Source of the DNA: Lindgomyces ingoldianus
Lineage: Eukaryota; Ascomycota; Dothideomycetes; Pleosporales; Lindgomycetaceae
Reading direction: 5' to 3'
Assembly (NCBI RefSeq): GCF_010093535.1
Contig: NW_022985167.1
Span: 1,756,861-1,820,860, forward strand
DNA: 64,000 nt
The notes under the pieces were generated by a model. The model did not search any database and was not told where the DNA came from. It worked only from the letters and a program-made list of their open reading frames with translations. How positions within the stretch are numbered: the stretch's first letter is position 1; the number at the start of each line of letters is the position of its first letter. A program made the position numbers and the translations under genes. Shown here piece by piece: positions 1 to 11,801 of this stretch.

Positions 1-660
1 GGTAAGAATTTTTTTTTAGCTAGTAGTTATAGCTAATATAGCTAATTCTTTACATGCTAAGTATAATCTAGGCTATATTAGCATAAACTAGCTAAGTATG
101 TGTCGCGTACAGCTATCTGTCTATATATATCCTTCTGCTGTGCTAGCTAGAAGGTTAACCTTTTAGCAAACGCAACAGTTATAAGCCTAGTTTACAGCGT
201 AGTGTAGATAGTTAGCGCTTAAAAATTTACGCATCCCTGTTCTACTAATAGAATTGTATTATCTCGAAGCACTGTGTGTTTAATTTCTATGCTTAGCAAA
301 GAGCATTTAGGCAGTGCGTCTATTACAGAGGCTACCTTACTAGATCTGTCTCTAAGTTCTTTTGCTTAGGCTAGAAGAGAGTGTGTTAAGGTTGTTTTAC
401 TATGTTTCACCTCTCTTGTTCCACAGTTCAAGCTAGAGGGTGTGTTGTGTACAGCTATCCGTCTATATATATCCTTCTGCTGTGCTAGCTAGGAGGTTAA
501 CCTTTTAGCAAACACAACAGAAGAATATATATAGACAGATAGCTGTACGCGACAGTATGTTTATAAAGTGTTATCTAAAGCTTAAAGTAAAGTTTAAAGT
601 ATAAGTATACTTAGTAAATATCTAGCTTATTATAAAGCTTATTTTATTAAAGTTATATAT
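1..660. repeat. Remnant of family B transposon arm (B4), split by element C
   Basis: Bases 1-100 match the arm of family B elements (compare 6240-6330 and 12480-12562). Bases 555-660 continue into the B central segment (compare 9100-9220). Element C interrupts it at 101-554. The window begins inside this copy, and inverted repeat F1 cuts it off at 661. Differences from other copies are mostly C-to-T or G-to-A, the pattern expected of RIP. Confidence 0.7.
101..554. mobile_element. Element C, TG...CA insertion with 5-bp target duplication
   Basis: The element starts TGTCGCGTACAGC and ends GCTGTACGCGACA, with terminal inverted similarity of about 40 bp. It is flanked by direct copies of GTATG (96-100 and 555-559). 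The unoccupied target is seen in B2 as GTATG at 12558-12562 and, mutated, in B1 at 6325-6329. TG...CA ends plus a 5-bp duplication fit a solo LTR. The long inverted ends also allow a MITE, so the class is uncertain. No coding capacity is seen. Confidence 0.65.
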
Positions 661-1485
661 TGTCTGTACGTAGCAACAGCGTTATAGTCTAGATAGTTAT
701 TGCGCACAAGAAGGATCATGTAACTATGTTACATAATGCTTGTGCGCAAACCTCTGTGCGCGAACATCTAGATTTTCCTCTTTTCCTCTGTACAGAGAAA
801 AGACAGAGCAATAGAACTAGAAACATGTTGCCCCTACTCTACCTACTTTGTACGCTGTGCACACTGTACACTACTTTTACTCTTACTACTTAAGTGCTTA
901 TACTATAAGCAGGTAGCTAAAAAAGTGTATTTAACACTAATTAGTAGTTAATTTAATTAACTATAAATTAGTAAAAGTAATAATAAAGTACTTACACTTT
1001 ATAAAGTACTTTATTTTATTACTTATTTTTAAAAATAGTAAATTAATTTTTTGCATTATATAGTAAGCTCTACTACTATATAAAGTAAAAAGAAGATAGT
1101 GTAAGATGCACACTAAGATAAATAATAAAGCTGTATAAACTAGTAGCTAGATAATAATAGTAGTACTTATATAATTTACTAAAAAAAAGTAATTAACTAT
1201 ACTACTGTTGAATAAGCTCTAACAGCTAGCTGCTTATAGTATAAGCACTTAAGTAGCAAGAGTAAGAGTGGTGTACAGTGTGCACAGCGTACAAGGTAGG
1301 TAAAGTAAGGGCAACATGTTTCTAGTTCTATTGCTCTTGTCTTTCCTCTATACAGAGGAAAAGGGGGATATCTAGATGTTCACGCACAGAGGTTCACGCA
1401 CAAGCATTATGTGACATAGATACGTGGTCCTGCTTGTGCGCGATTGCTTATATCTAGATTATAACGCTGCTGCTGCGTACAGACA
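661..1485. repeat. Inverted-repeat element F1
   Basis: The two ends are inverted copies of each other over roughly 270-300 bp (661-960 against about 1200-1485). The left end starts TGTCTGTACG and the right end finishes CGTACAGACA. The arms contain matching tracts such as the run around a central CTGTACAGAG palindrome. Single arms recur at 5560-5873 (F2) and 11756-13464 (F3). No target duplication could be defined, so the element class is not assigned. Confidence 0.6.
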
Positions 1486-2830
1486 CTAGTAACTTTTCTT
1501 TTTATCTAAAAAGTTACCTTCTGTACGCGTTACCTCTTTTCTGTCTGTGTAGGTCTATCTAATTACATTCTGCCTTTACTTTACTCTATTTATTAGAACT
1601 TGCCTTAGTAATGCTGTACATTAAAATAAGCTAGTTGCGCTATGTAGATAGCTTTATAAATAGTGTAAAGCATTTTAGGCTATTATTATCTAGCCTTTAT
1701 GCGCTTGCCTTATAAGTAATTTAGTAGTGTATAAACTGTTTTATGTAGGGTTTTGTACTAGAATAGTGTAGGATCTTTGCGTAGGCAGGTGCGTAGAGAG
1801 GTGTATATAATAAGGTTTTCTTTTTTTCTTTACCTTCTCTTCTTTATCCTTTACTTTTTAAGCCCTACTGTACTATTCCCTAGCTCTTTTCTCTTTTTGT
1901 ATAGTGCTAACAGTAACAGATACTCCCGCCTGCACACACACACACACACATAGAGAGAGAGAGAGAGAGAGAGATGTCTCTCTAGCCTTTCTTCTCTACC
2001 TCTAGCGCTGTTAGTGCGGGCGTCTTTAACGTCCTTGTGTAGTCTAGCAGCCTAGAGCGCATTTGCGTTACCCTTTTAACTAGTTCTGCTGCTAATTAGC
2101 AGTTTATTTAGTGTCTTAGCATAAACATATAAATTCTTTAGCTCTTCTACTTCCTTCTTATATAAAATGCTAATTATAAATAGGCTAAGAAGCAGTATGT
2201 AGTAGCTTTACTGTTTTATAATATTAATGTTGTCTTACCTGCTAGCACTAATCTGCAGCTGTAGGCAGCAAAGGTTGTGCGTTGTAAGGGGTACTTCTGT
2301 GCGGTCCTAGTCTAGAGTTGCAGTTAGGTCCTAGCAACTCTGTGTGCTTGTTGTTGTGGCAGCACTACTAGTGCCTTTTCTTTTGTTAAGTGTTGTGTGT
2401 TAGCTAACTTCTAGGCTAATGCCTGCGCCTTGTGCGTATGGCAGAGCTGTGGTCTGCATTATAACCACCACACGTGAGGGGTGGTGTGTTCTGGGGGGGG
2501 CTAGTGGCTTTTCTTTTCTTGTGTACTAGACAAATAGACTGTCTTTCTTACATATCCTTCTCTTCTAATCTTATACTAAGAAAAATAAGTGCGTACAATA
2601 AAAAAAAACAAAGAAGATAGGCCTTATACAAAGGCGTTGTTAGTCTAGTTAGTCTAAGGCATCTTTGCGCACAGGATCTAGCTGGTCCACAGATGCTTCT
2701 ATCTAGACAGAGAGGCAGTTAGTTAGGACTAATAATTAAAAAGCCTAGTTTAGTGTTTTCTTTATATATGCATCTACTAGGTTGTTTTTACTATTAATCT
2801 ACTTTATCTTAGCAATTTCCCTCTTCTTGT
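1486..2830 (+). repeat. Dispersed repeat G, copy 1
   Basis: This segment is repeated in inverted orientation at 9785-11755. The match runs from the outer end of F through a CA/AG microsatellite (1933-1973) and a GC-richer stretch near 2270-2510 to a TAATTTATA motif near 2830. G1 holds the empty sites of two insertions present in G2: CGTTA at 2066-2070 for element H and GTTGT at 2353-2357 for element A3. No intact ORF is present; identity is unknown. Confidence 0.6.
1933..1973. repeat. (CA)n(AG)n compound microsatellite
   Basis: About nine CA units are followed by about ten AG units. The matching site in inverted copy G2 has become the long TG run at 11247-11317. Confidence 0.9.
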
Positions 2831-3027
2831 ATAATTTATAGAGTAATATAATGTTAATTATAAGTTGCTTTTTACTAGTAGTGCCTAGCTTAACAAGGTA
2901 ATTATATAGAGACCTTAAATCTATGCAGATTACTACTAGAATTAGTAGTAGTTTAAGTGTTTATATAATTTACTATAGAGTTGTACTAAGGGTAATTACA
3001 TTATTAAACTTTTTAACTATTTTATAT
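2831..3027. other. AT-rich DNA with no recognisable feature
   Basis: Low-complexity AT-rich sequence between G1 and A1. No open reading frame or RNA gene is evident. Confidence 0.5.
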
Positions 3028-3032
3028 AGTTT

Positions 3033-3434
3033 TGTCAGATATGCGCACCTACTGTCAAGACAGGAGGAACGTTTGACGAAAGCTGCTACATAGTACGAGC
3101 AATAAGCTCGAACAGTATGTTGCTGCAAATTGCAGCATTTTGCAGCATTTTGCAGCATGTTGCAGCAAATTGCAGCATTTTACAGCATGTTGCAGCAAAT
3201 TGCAGCAAATTGCAGCATGTTACAGCATTTTGCAGCAAATTGCAGCATGTTGCAAGCTGGTCGCGCATAGGGCTAGTGCGCGAGGGACTCGGATCGGCAG
3301 AACAAAAAGCCGAGCAACACGAGTAGAGCAGAAAAAGGATCGATAAATCAATACAATCAATCAATCATCCCATACATCATATCCAAACCCATCATTCATC
3401 TCAGGAAGCCCAGAAACAGTGCTTCAATCTAACA
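3033..3434 (+). mobile_element. Element A1, solo-LTR-like, 13 minisatellite units
   Basis: The 402-bp element has short inverted ends TGTCAGAT and ATCTAACA and is flanked by AGTTT duplications (3028-3032, 3435-3439). Positions 3121-3250 hold 13 tandem 10-bp units of the TGCAGCAnnT type. The rest is about 271 bp, shared with A2-A4. TG...CA ends with a 5-bp duplication are typical of an LTR left after recombination. No primer-binding site, polypurine tract or coding region is attached. Open frames across it are created by the 10-bp repeat. Confidence 0.75.
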
Positions 3435-5016
3435 AGTTTGCTAGTAAGGACACTCTTAGTTACTCTTTTACACTTAGTAGAATTTTAGTGTATAATGTTG
3501 CCTAGTATTTTAAAGCAGTTGCTTTACTCTATATAGTTCTTATTACTTAATATAATTAAGAATTTTAGCTATAAGCTAAGGTTCTTATTATTAGCAAATA
3601 ATCTATTTATAAAGATAAACAGCTTTGCACAATTAAGCTGTAATAGTAGAAAGGTAAGACTGTGCTTACTATTGTCTATCTGCTATTAGATTTGTGCGTT
3701 AAGTGTGTTAATGTTATTATGTAAAAAGTCTATAGTTTGTGCAGTAATAAAAAGGTTAAATGCTGCCTCTAGTTAACACATAGATGCAATGTATGCCTCT
3801 CTTATATATTACTTAACATATTATTATGCAGCATTCTTATTTTTTAAGTTAATTATATAAAAGTAGCTTACTTATTTCTTTTAAGTAAGAACTACTATGT
3901 TGTGCGTAAGTTTAATCTTTCTACTATTAAACTTAATAGGTTGCTTCTTTACTAAAATAGTCTTACTTTTTATATAAAACTTTGCCTTCTATAGTTTTTT
4001 CTCTTCTCTTTACGCAAAATTTTTTATTATAATGCTTAAGGTGTTATATAAATGCTTCTAGTTATTTCTAGAGCCTATGTTATGCATATAGTGCATATTT
4101 GCCTAACTTTCTAGGATATCTAGAAAGATGTCTGTGTACTAAGTTTCCTAGATATCTAGCTATTAATATAAATTAATAAAAATCTTTATTTTATCTATAA
4201 AAATGTTATATAGTTAACTTATGTAGTTATTATCTTTTTTTTATGCTTTTTAGAATTGTATAATCTTGTCTGCTAGGAGTTTTTCTTTAGTAGTTTCCCT
4301 CTAGGGTGGAAGTTTGTACAGGCTGTGATGTAGTATGGATTGTGCAGGTGGTATTAGTGGTGCATACACTACTGCAGGCGGTGGTGTGTACGATTAAGGG
4401 TGTGGAGCAGGCGTTAGGTAGAGTGGCATGTATTGTTTATACAGTAATTAGTGTAGTGCTAGCTAAGGTGTAAGAGCAGGTAATGCTAGTATGTTTAGTG
4501 TTAATAGCAGCATTATGTTTAGTCTGCTTCTGTGCAGAGCCTTATATAGCAATAGAGGTTGCGTATAAAGCCTTTCTAGTGCAATTGCCTTCTCTTATGC
4601 TATATTATACAGCTTCTAGGCTTAGGTACCTTTAGTGCCTAGCTGTAGTGTAATTCTTTTGTTCTTTAGCACTTATATAAGCTCTCTTTTAAACACGCAG
4701 CTAAGTGCTAAGAAGTCTTATAGTGTCTATCCTTTAAAATCCTTTATGTATGCACTTAGAAGGGTAGCACCTTTCTAAGTTATTATGTGTAGATTAGTAA
4801 TTATATAACTTATATATAATTAGGTCTATAAGCTTATTAGAGCCTCTAACATGTTAATCTTGTTATTCTAGTACTCTAGGCTAGTCTTGTTCTATAGTGT
4901 TGCCTCTAATATCCCTATGTCCTTTATAAGTTGTTTATATAACAGGAATTATTTCTTATTCTTTCTGTTATTGCGCAGAGTTGTTAGTTGCTAGTAGGAT
5001 TCTATTGTAATAGTAT
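3435..5016. other. AT-rich degenerate repeat DNA, no gene found
   Basis: The sequence is dense in TA-rich words and stop codons in all frames. The GC-richer part around 4290-4560 has no conserved ORF. It probably holds old repeats, but I could not pair it with another segment in the window. Confidence 0.5.
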
Positions 5017-5538
5017 AGTTAATTGCTTTTCTAGTAGATCACACAGGTACTGCTGTTGTCTAGCTGCTAGGTTGTGCAGCTTTAATAGCTTTAGTGTGCG
5101 CCTTACACTATCTCCTCTTTACTTTATACAGTAGCAGAGCTTGCTGTATAATGTAAAGGATTAATCTGCTATCCTAAGAGATAAGTAACTAAACAAAGTA
5201 CCTTATAAGGCGTAAGTGCTTTGTTGTTACTTTTCTTAAGGGATAGGTAACAAAACAAAGTGCCTTATAAGGCGTAGAGTTAATTGCTTGTGCAGTAGAT
5301 CGCGCAGGTACTGCTGTTGTCTAGCTGCTAGGTTGTGCAGCTTTAATAGCTTTAGTGTGCGTCTTGCACTATCTCCTCCTTACTCTGTACAGTAGCAGAG
5401 CTTGCTGTACAATGCAAAGGATTAATCTACTATCCTAAAGGATAGGTAACTAAACAAAGTACCTTACAGGGCGTGGGTGCTTTGTTGTCACTCTTCCTAG
5501 GGGATAGGTAACAAAACAAAGTACCTTGCAGAGTGTAG
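5017..5538 (+). repeat. Tandem duplication of a 261-bp unit
   Basis: The unit at 5017-5277 is repeated head to tail at 5278-5538, both starting AGTTAATTGC. Each unit also holds two versions of a GGTAACAAAACAAAG-type motif and its inverted partner. The first unit is visibly richer in T and A than the second at positions where the second keeps C or G, so the two copies were mutated to different extents. Confidence 0.8.
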
Positions 5539-5559
5539 GTACTCTGTTATTACTCTTGC

Positions 5560-5873
5560 TAATTTACAGTTAATTAAATTAACTACTAATTAGTGTTAAA
5601 TAGGCTCTAACAGCTAGCTGCTTATAGTATAAGCACTTAAGTAGCAAAAGTAAGAGTGGTGTACAGTGTGCACAGTGTACAAGGTAGGTAAGGTAAGGGC
5701 AACATGTTTCTAGTTCTATTGCTCTTGTCTTTCCTCTGTACAGAGGAAAAGGGGGATATCTAGATGTTCGCGCACAGAGGTTCGCGCACGAGCATCATGT
5801 GACATAGATACGTGGTCCTGCTCGTGCGCGATCGCTCGTATCCAGATCGTGACGCTGCTGCTGCGTACAGACA
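5560..5873. repeat. Single arm of inverted repeat F (F2)
   Basis: This matches the right arm of F1 and ends in the same CGTACAGACA terminus. It keeps more C and G than F1, so it is less RIP-mutated. The opposite arm was not found nearby. Confidence 0.6.
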
Positions 5874-5899
5874 ACTACTATAATAAAATTTTACTAGTA

Positions 5900-8113
5900 A
5901 CGTACTTTACAAGCGAGTTGCTTACACACCTAAGTTGCTTACTTTTGCTAAGACCCTACTACACTACTCTTTCTACACTAATGTATTTCTAATAACACTA
6001 CTTAGACATGTTAAAGGAATGTTAGATGTAGCTTATGCTTTAGGCTTTTAAATAAGACATAACACTTTTTAAGTAACATGCTGCAGCTATTTATAGAGTC
6101 TTTTAAAAGATAATAAATAACTAACACACTAGACAACTTTTTTAAGCTAATTATATAGCTAACTTATAAAAGCTAGATAATAATAAAGAGTAGGTAACTA
6201 ATTATTTAGCACATACTTAAGCTAAATACACAAGAATTTCCTCTTTAGCTAGTAGCTGTAGCTAATATAGCTAATTCTTTACACGCTAAGTGTAATATAA
6301 GCTATATTAGTATAAACTAGCCTAATATGTTTATTAAGTGTTACTTGAAGCTTAAAGTAAAGTTTAAGTGTAAGTATAACTATAAAAAAGCTTTTTATAA
6401 AGATATTATAGTAATTTAAAGCTAAGTATAGTATTTAAAATAATAACATGTACAACTTTAATAAAATAGAGTTTATAATAGGCTAAATATCTACTAGAGC
6501 AGTTGTTACAGGTTTAAAGAGATAAGAACAGCTAAAAGTAGTCTAGCTAGGTAACTAAGAGTAGACAACAGCTATTTAAAGCATTAATGCTAAAAGGTAA
6601 GCTATTTTACTTTTTATTATCTTTTAGGGTAGCAACTACTTTTTAAACTAGTATAAAAAAAATTTACTTTAAAATTAAGTTATTATAATCTTTAAGTATA
6701 GCTAGACTACTAATTAGCTTAGTCTAGACTAGTTAAAGCACTTTAATGCGCATATAAAGAAGTGTACTATTAGCAGCTACTATCTACTAGTTATTAATAG
6801 CTATAAAAGCTATAACTTACTTTATTTTTTAGTAATACTATAAAGATAATAAAATTATTACTATTTACATGCTTTTTTACTTATTGCACTTTTTATAGCT
6901 ACTTAATATAGGTTATTTTACTCTTTTAAAAAAAGTGTATAAGCGCTAAGCTAAAAACCTTATATATAACTAGATTACTTATATTATAAAAATAAAGTTT
7001 TTACTATGCTTTAAAGCAGCCTATAATGCTATAATTACTTTTAGTAATATCTAAAAAAGTTCTAAGGCGCTAGATTAGTTTCTTTTAACCTATAATAAGT
7101 TATAATAGGCTTTAATATAAAGTTGCGTACTTTATTACTACTACTACTTATATATAACAAGCTCTAGTAGTTATAAACTCTAAGTAATACTTTAAAACAT
7201 AAGTTATAATTAATACTTATAAAAATAAAAATTTAGAAGCATATAAATAGTTTACTAACTTTTATAGTTAAAGTGTTTAAGAAAGTTTTAAAGAGGGTAG
7301 TAATAATTACGCATAAGCTAGTATTAGTATAATAAAAAATTACTAAGCTTTAAGCAGCTAATAAAGCTGCTATATAACATAAATTACATAAAAGAAAGTA
7401 CATTAAGGTAAAAAAAACTTTAATAATTTAGAAAAGCCTATGCTTAACAGCTTTAAAGAAGTTTAAAGCGCGTAGTAATAAAAAGAAGGTAAAAAAGCAG
7501 GTGTAAGCTTGTCAGATATGCGCACCTACTGTCAAGACAGGAGGAACGTTTGACGAAAGCTGCTACATAGTACGAGCAATAAGCTCGAACAGTATGTTGC
7601 TGCAAATTGCAGCATTTTGCAGCATTTTGCAGCATTTTGCAGCATTTTGCAGCATGTTGCAGCAAATTGCAGCATGTTGCAGCAAATTGCAGCATGTTGC
7701 AAGCTGGTCGCGCATAGGGCTAGTGCGCGAGGGACTCGGATCGGAAAAACAAAAGCCGAGCAACACAAGTAGAGCAGAAAAAGGATCGATAAATCAATAC
7801 AAAAAAATCATCATCCCATACATTATATCCAAACCCATCATTCATCTTAGGAAGCCTAGAAACAGTGCTTTAATTTAACAAAGCTAAAGTAGGTAAGCTA
7901 TTCTAAAGGCGCTATAAATAGTGTAATTAGACTAGGCATAACACACAAACATATAAGTAAGAAGTAAAAGTAGTATCTAAATAATATTCTAGGCTGTACT
8001 GTACTATATAGTGCTAGAGCAGGTTGTTATAGGCTATAATAGAGTTTGTTAGGGTGGGGTCTTAGCAAAAGTAAGCGACTCAGGTGTGTAAGCAACTCGC
8101 CTGTGAAGTACGT
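5900..8113 (+). mobile_element. Family B Tc1/mariner-like DNA transposon, degenerate (B1)
   Basis: Inverted ends ACGTACTT and AAGTACGT are flanked by TA (5898-5899, 8114-8115). After removing inserted element A2 and its 5-bp duplication the element is 1,838 bp, close to the usual 1.8-1.9 kb of fungal Fot1/pogo elements. The interior is riddled with TAA/TAG codons. In the less damaged paralogue at 18055-18372 one frame reads as a basic Lys/Arg-rich tail with stops mostly at positions that CAA/CAG-to-TAA/TAG changes would explain. Assignment to Tc1/mariner rests on the TA duplication, length and ends; no intact transposase remains. Confidence 0.65.
7510..7880 (+). mobile_element. Element A2, solo-LTR-like, 10 minisatellite units
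   Basis: The 371-bp A element lies inside B1, flanked by AAGCT (7505-7509 and 7881-7885). Ten 10-bp units lie at 7598-7697. The paralogous B fragment at 18055-18372 has the same surroundings with a single AAGCT at 18218-18222 and no insertion, which fixes both ends. Confidence 0.8.
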
Positions 8114-8115
8114 TA

Positions 8116-9099
8116 CCTATCTAAAAATAAAGTTAACACATAAGATAATTTTAATAACTAGTAAGCATTACAGAGGCTTATTTTTATCTAATAAAGAGGA
8201 TTAAAATAGTAGGTAGCGTAAGAATAATAGAATAAATAATTCTAACAAGCTATTTAGTATAAAAAGAATAGATGTTATAAACGCTTTTCAGTAGGTAAGC
8301 ACCTACCTTATAAATAAACCCTTACTAACACAGTTATGTAAGCAGAGCGGCAAGAACACTGCTAGGAAGAGGAGGCAGCGTGTTATAGTCTATAGTTAGA
8401 CTAACATAACTCCACTAGAAGTGCTCTATAATCTAGCTAGGTTAGAGCAGAGATTGTTTATAGACTAATTAGAAGACGTGAAGGCAGCGCAGCTGCCTAG
8501 GATTACAGAAGAATGCATTGTCTAGTAGAAAGGTGTAAGGCCGAGATGGTGCTTACGTGCGACGGGTATATATACTATTCTGTACGCAATAATCAACTGT
8601 TGGTTGATTATTCACACCTTTTTAGTTGTATTAGCGTAGTGGTACAGAGCTCCGTCCTTACAAAAGGTAGGCTAAAGGAACAGAATAGGTCTAAGTAAGC
8701 TAGATAAGTTTACTATATAGTAAGCTTATCTAAACTTAGGCAACTTGTTCTTAGCACTATTAGACATGTATATAGTTCTAACTTTAAATAACCTTTAGAA
8801 GGTGTGTTTAACATTTAGTTTATTTTTTACATAGACTAAGTAGCATTCTAGCTTTCTAAGAAGCTGTAATACTATTTATATATCTTTTAATAGATATACC
8901 TCTAATTCTGTCTAAACAAGAACTATTTAACCTAGCTACTATACTGCTGCATTAAGGGACAAACTACAATCTAGTCGCTCTATCCTTCTCTATTAGCCTA
9001 TTAGCTCTTAAGTAGGACTGTACACCCTACCGTCAGCCCCTTGCCTCTGTCCTGCCCTAGAAATAACTTTAACCTAAGTGCTTTACTAAGTAAGAATTG
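8116..9099. other. Repeat-derived DNA with a 61-codon ORF and a small hairpin
   Basis: The stretch at 8330-8700 is GC-richer than its surroundings and has a 61-codon ATG frame at 8513-8698 without recognisable similarity. A hairpin with 10-bp arms AATAATCAAC/GTTGATTATT and a 5-nt loop lies at about 8588-8612. I see no convincing gene. Confidence 0.4.
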
Positions 9100-9782
9100 T
9101 AACAGTATGTTTATAAAGTGTTATTTTAAGCTTAAAGTAAAGTTTTAAGCATAAGTATAGTTAATAGATATATAGCTTATAATAAAGCCTGTCTTGCTAA
9201 AGTTGTACATGTTATTATTCTAGATGCTATACTTAGCTTTAATATTCTCTATAAGGCTAAAACTGCTCTAAATTACCTTAGAACCCTTATAAAAAGCTCT
9301 TTTATAGTTGTACTACGCTTAAATGTTACTTTAAGCTCTAGATAACACTTCTTAAACATACTAAGCTAGTTTATGCTAACATAGCCTAGATTACACTTAG
9401 CGCGTAAAGAATTAGCTATAAATGCTATAAATGCTATCTAAGAGGAAAATCCTTGTGCATATAGCTTAAGTATAGTCTTAATAATTACCTGCTTCTTATT
9501 ATTACCTAGCCTTTATAAGTTAGCTGTAGAATTAGCTTATAAAGGTTATCTAGTGCTATAGTTATTTATTATTTTTTAAAGGACTCTTTACATAGCTACA
9601 GCATATTTCTTTAAGAGTTTTATGTTTTATTTAAAAGCTTAAAGCATAAGCTGTATTAAATGTTCTTTTAGTACATTTAAGTAGTGTTTTTAGAAATACA
9701 TTAGTGTAAGAAAAGTAGTTTAGTAAAGTCTTAGCAAAAGTAAGCAACTTAGGTGTGTAAGCAACTCGCTTGTAAAGTACGT
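9100..9782 (-). mobile_element. Truncated family B element (B3)
   Basis: The right end GTACGT at 9777-9782 is followed by TA and preceded by the B terminal arm. The left part holds the B central segment and stops at about 9100 without the other end. G sequence resumes at 9785, so B3 appears inserted at a TA within G2. Confidence 0.6.
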
Positions 9783-10273
9783 TATAAATTATATAAGAAA
9801 AAGAAAATTGCTAAAATTAAGTAAATTAATAGTAAAAATAACTTAGTAAATATATATATATATATATAAATACTAAATTAAGCTTTTTAATTAGTAGTCT
9901 TAACTAACTACCTTTTTATTTAAATAAAAGCATTTATAGACTAGCTAGATCTTATGCGCAAAGATGCTTTAGACTAACTAAACTAATAACACTTTTATAT
10001 AAAGTCTATTTTATTTTATTTTTTTTATTATACACACTTATTTTTTTTATTATAAGATTAAAAGAGAAGGATATATAAAAAAATAGTTTATTTATTTAGT
10101 ATATAAGAAAAGAAAAGCTACTAGTTCTCTCTTTAAAACACACTACCCCTCACGTGTAGTAGTTATAGTAAAGGCCACAGCTCTACTATACACATAAGGC
10201 GTAGGCATTAGCTTAGAAGTTAGCTAGCATGTAACACTTAATAGAAAAAAAGCACTAGTAGTGCTACTATAAT

Positions 10274-10574
10274 TGTTAGATATGCGCACCTACTGTTAAG
10301 ACAGGAGGAACGCTTGACGAAAGCTGCTACATAGTACGAGCAATAAGCTCGAACAGTATGTTGCTGCAAATTGCAGCATTTTGCAGCATGTTGCAAGCTG
10401 GTCGCGCATAGGGCAAGTGCGCGAGGGACTCGGATCGGCAAAACAAAAAGCCGAGCAACACGAGTAGAGCAGAAAAAGGATCGATAAATCAATACAATCG
10501 ATCATCATCCCATACATCATATCCAAACCCATCATTCATCTCAGGAAGCCTAGAAACAGTGCTTTAATCTAACA
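10274..10574 (+). mobile_element. Element A3, solo-LTR-like, 3 minisatellite units
   Basis: The 301-bp A element is flanked by ATAAT (10269-10273 and 10575-10579). Only three 10-bp units are present (10362-10391). The corresponding unoccupied site in G1 is GTTGT at 2353-2357 on the opposite strand. The 5' end reads TGTTAGAT, one C-to-T change from the consensus. Confidence 0.78.
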
Positions 10575-10868
10575 ATAATAATAAAAACATAGTTAGAGTT
10601 ACTAAGACTTAACTATAACTTTAGACTAAAACTACATAAAAGTACCTTTTATACTATATAACTTTAGCTGCCTACAGCTATAAGTTAGTGCTAGTAAGTA
10701 AGATAATATTAATATTATATAATAGTAAAGCTATTCTACACTACTTCTTAGCCTATTTACATTAGCCTTTAGTATAAAAAAAAGTAAAAAAGTTAAAAGA
10801 TTTATATATTTATATAAAGACACTATATAAACTACTAATTAGTAGTAGAACTAGTTAAAAGAGTAACA

Positions 10869-11157
10869 TGTAACGATCCTCATGAATCGTTCCATCTCGG
10901 ATGGCCCGGAAGGCCCCTGTATCGGCCCCGACCCCGACCTGGCCCCGACCCCTGCTGTACCCCTATTCCTTCATGTATTTAGTCGCACCTCGCCCCTGTA
11001 GCTAGCTCGGTAGTTTTCTGATATCCTTTCGTACAAGGCCTATAGGTGTCAATGGCATTCCCAGGTTCAGAGTCCCCACGCACTCCCATATGCCTCTGAG
11101 TAGATTCCCTCCGCATTCGGACCCATTGTCTTGCCTGCGCCGTTACATAACACAGAT
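10869..11157 (+). mobile_element. Element H, GC-rich solo-LTR-like insertion
   Basis: The 289-bp element begins TGTAACG, ends CGTTACA and is flanked by TAACA (10864-10868, 11158-11162). Its interior is GC-rich, with repeated CCCCGACC motifs, in strong contrast to the surrounding AT-rich DNA, so it is young or escaped RIP. G1 carries the empty target CGTTA at 2066-2070. No ORF. Confidence 0.75.
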
Positions 11158-11244
11158 GCGCCCTAGGCTATTTAGCTGCATAAGAATGTTAAAGACCCCT
11201 GCGCTAACAGCGTTAGAGGAGAAGAAAAAGGGCTAGAGAGATAT

Positions 11245-11246
<2 letters not shown>

Positions 11247-11317
<71 letters not shown>
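11247..11317. repeat. (TG)n microsatellite
   Basis: About 35 uninterrupted TG dinucleotides inside G2. The apparent ORF running through it is a by-product of the repeat. Confidence 0.95.
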
Positions 11318-11320
<3 letters not shown>

Positions 11321-11801
11321 AGAACCTATTACTATTAGCACTATAAAAAAAAAAAGAGCTAAAAGATTATACAGTAAGGTTTATAAAGTTAAGGCTAAAA
11401 AAAAGAAAGTAAAAAAAAGAAAAAAAACCTTATTATATACACCTTTTTATAATTCTTTTTTACATAAAGATTCTACACTATCCTGTTACAGAATCCTGCA
11501 TAAACAGCCTATACACTACTAAACATTTATAAGATAAGTGTATAAAGCTAGATAATAATAGCTTAAACACTTTATATTATTTATAAAGCTATTTATAAAG
11601 TATAACTAGCTTATTTTAATATACAGCATTACTAAGGTAATTTTTAATAAATAAGGTAAAGTATAGGCAGAACATATTTAAATAGACCTATATAAATAGA
11701 AGGAAAGTAACTAGTGTAAAAAGTAACTTCTTAAACAAAAACAGAAAGTTGCTATTGTTTATATATAGTAATAGTGTTACAGTCTAGATAGTTATTACAT
11801 A

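Larger units (their letters stand above)
9785..11755 (-). repeat. Dispersed repeat G, inverted copy 2
   Basis: This is the reverse complement of 1486-2830, interrupted by A3 (10274-10574) and H (10869-11157). It is more AT-rich than G1 through C-to-T and G-to-A changes. At its far end it abuts the outer terminus of F3 just as G1 abuts F1, so F and G may belong to one larger repeat unit. Confidence 0.6.

Noticed and set aside
3121..3250. CRISPR-like array of short repeats
   Set aside because: Units are 10-bp head-to-tail repeats with no unique spacers, in a eukaryotic genome.
2973..3364. Overlapping ORFs on both strands through elements A1-A4 with LLQ/CCN repeats
   Set aside because: A 10-bp tandem repeat without stops keeps all frames open. 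The frames change with unit number and share no conserved product, so they are repeat artefacts.
3033..3434. Interpretation of family A as a MITE
   Set aside because: TG...CA termini with only 8 bp of inversion and 5-bp duplications fit an LTR better. MITE is kept as an alternative until a full element is found.
11250..11522. 90-residue ORF starting with a Cys-Val run
   Set aside because: It is the TG microsatellite read in frame, followed by AT-rich repeat sequence.
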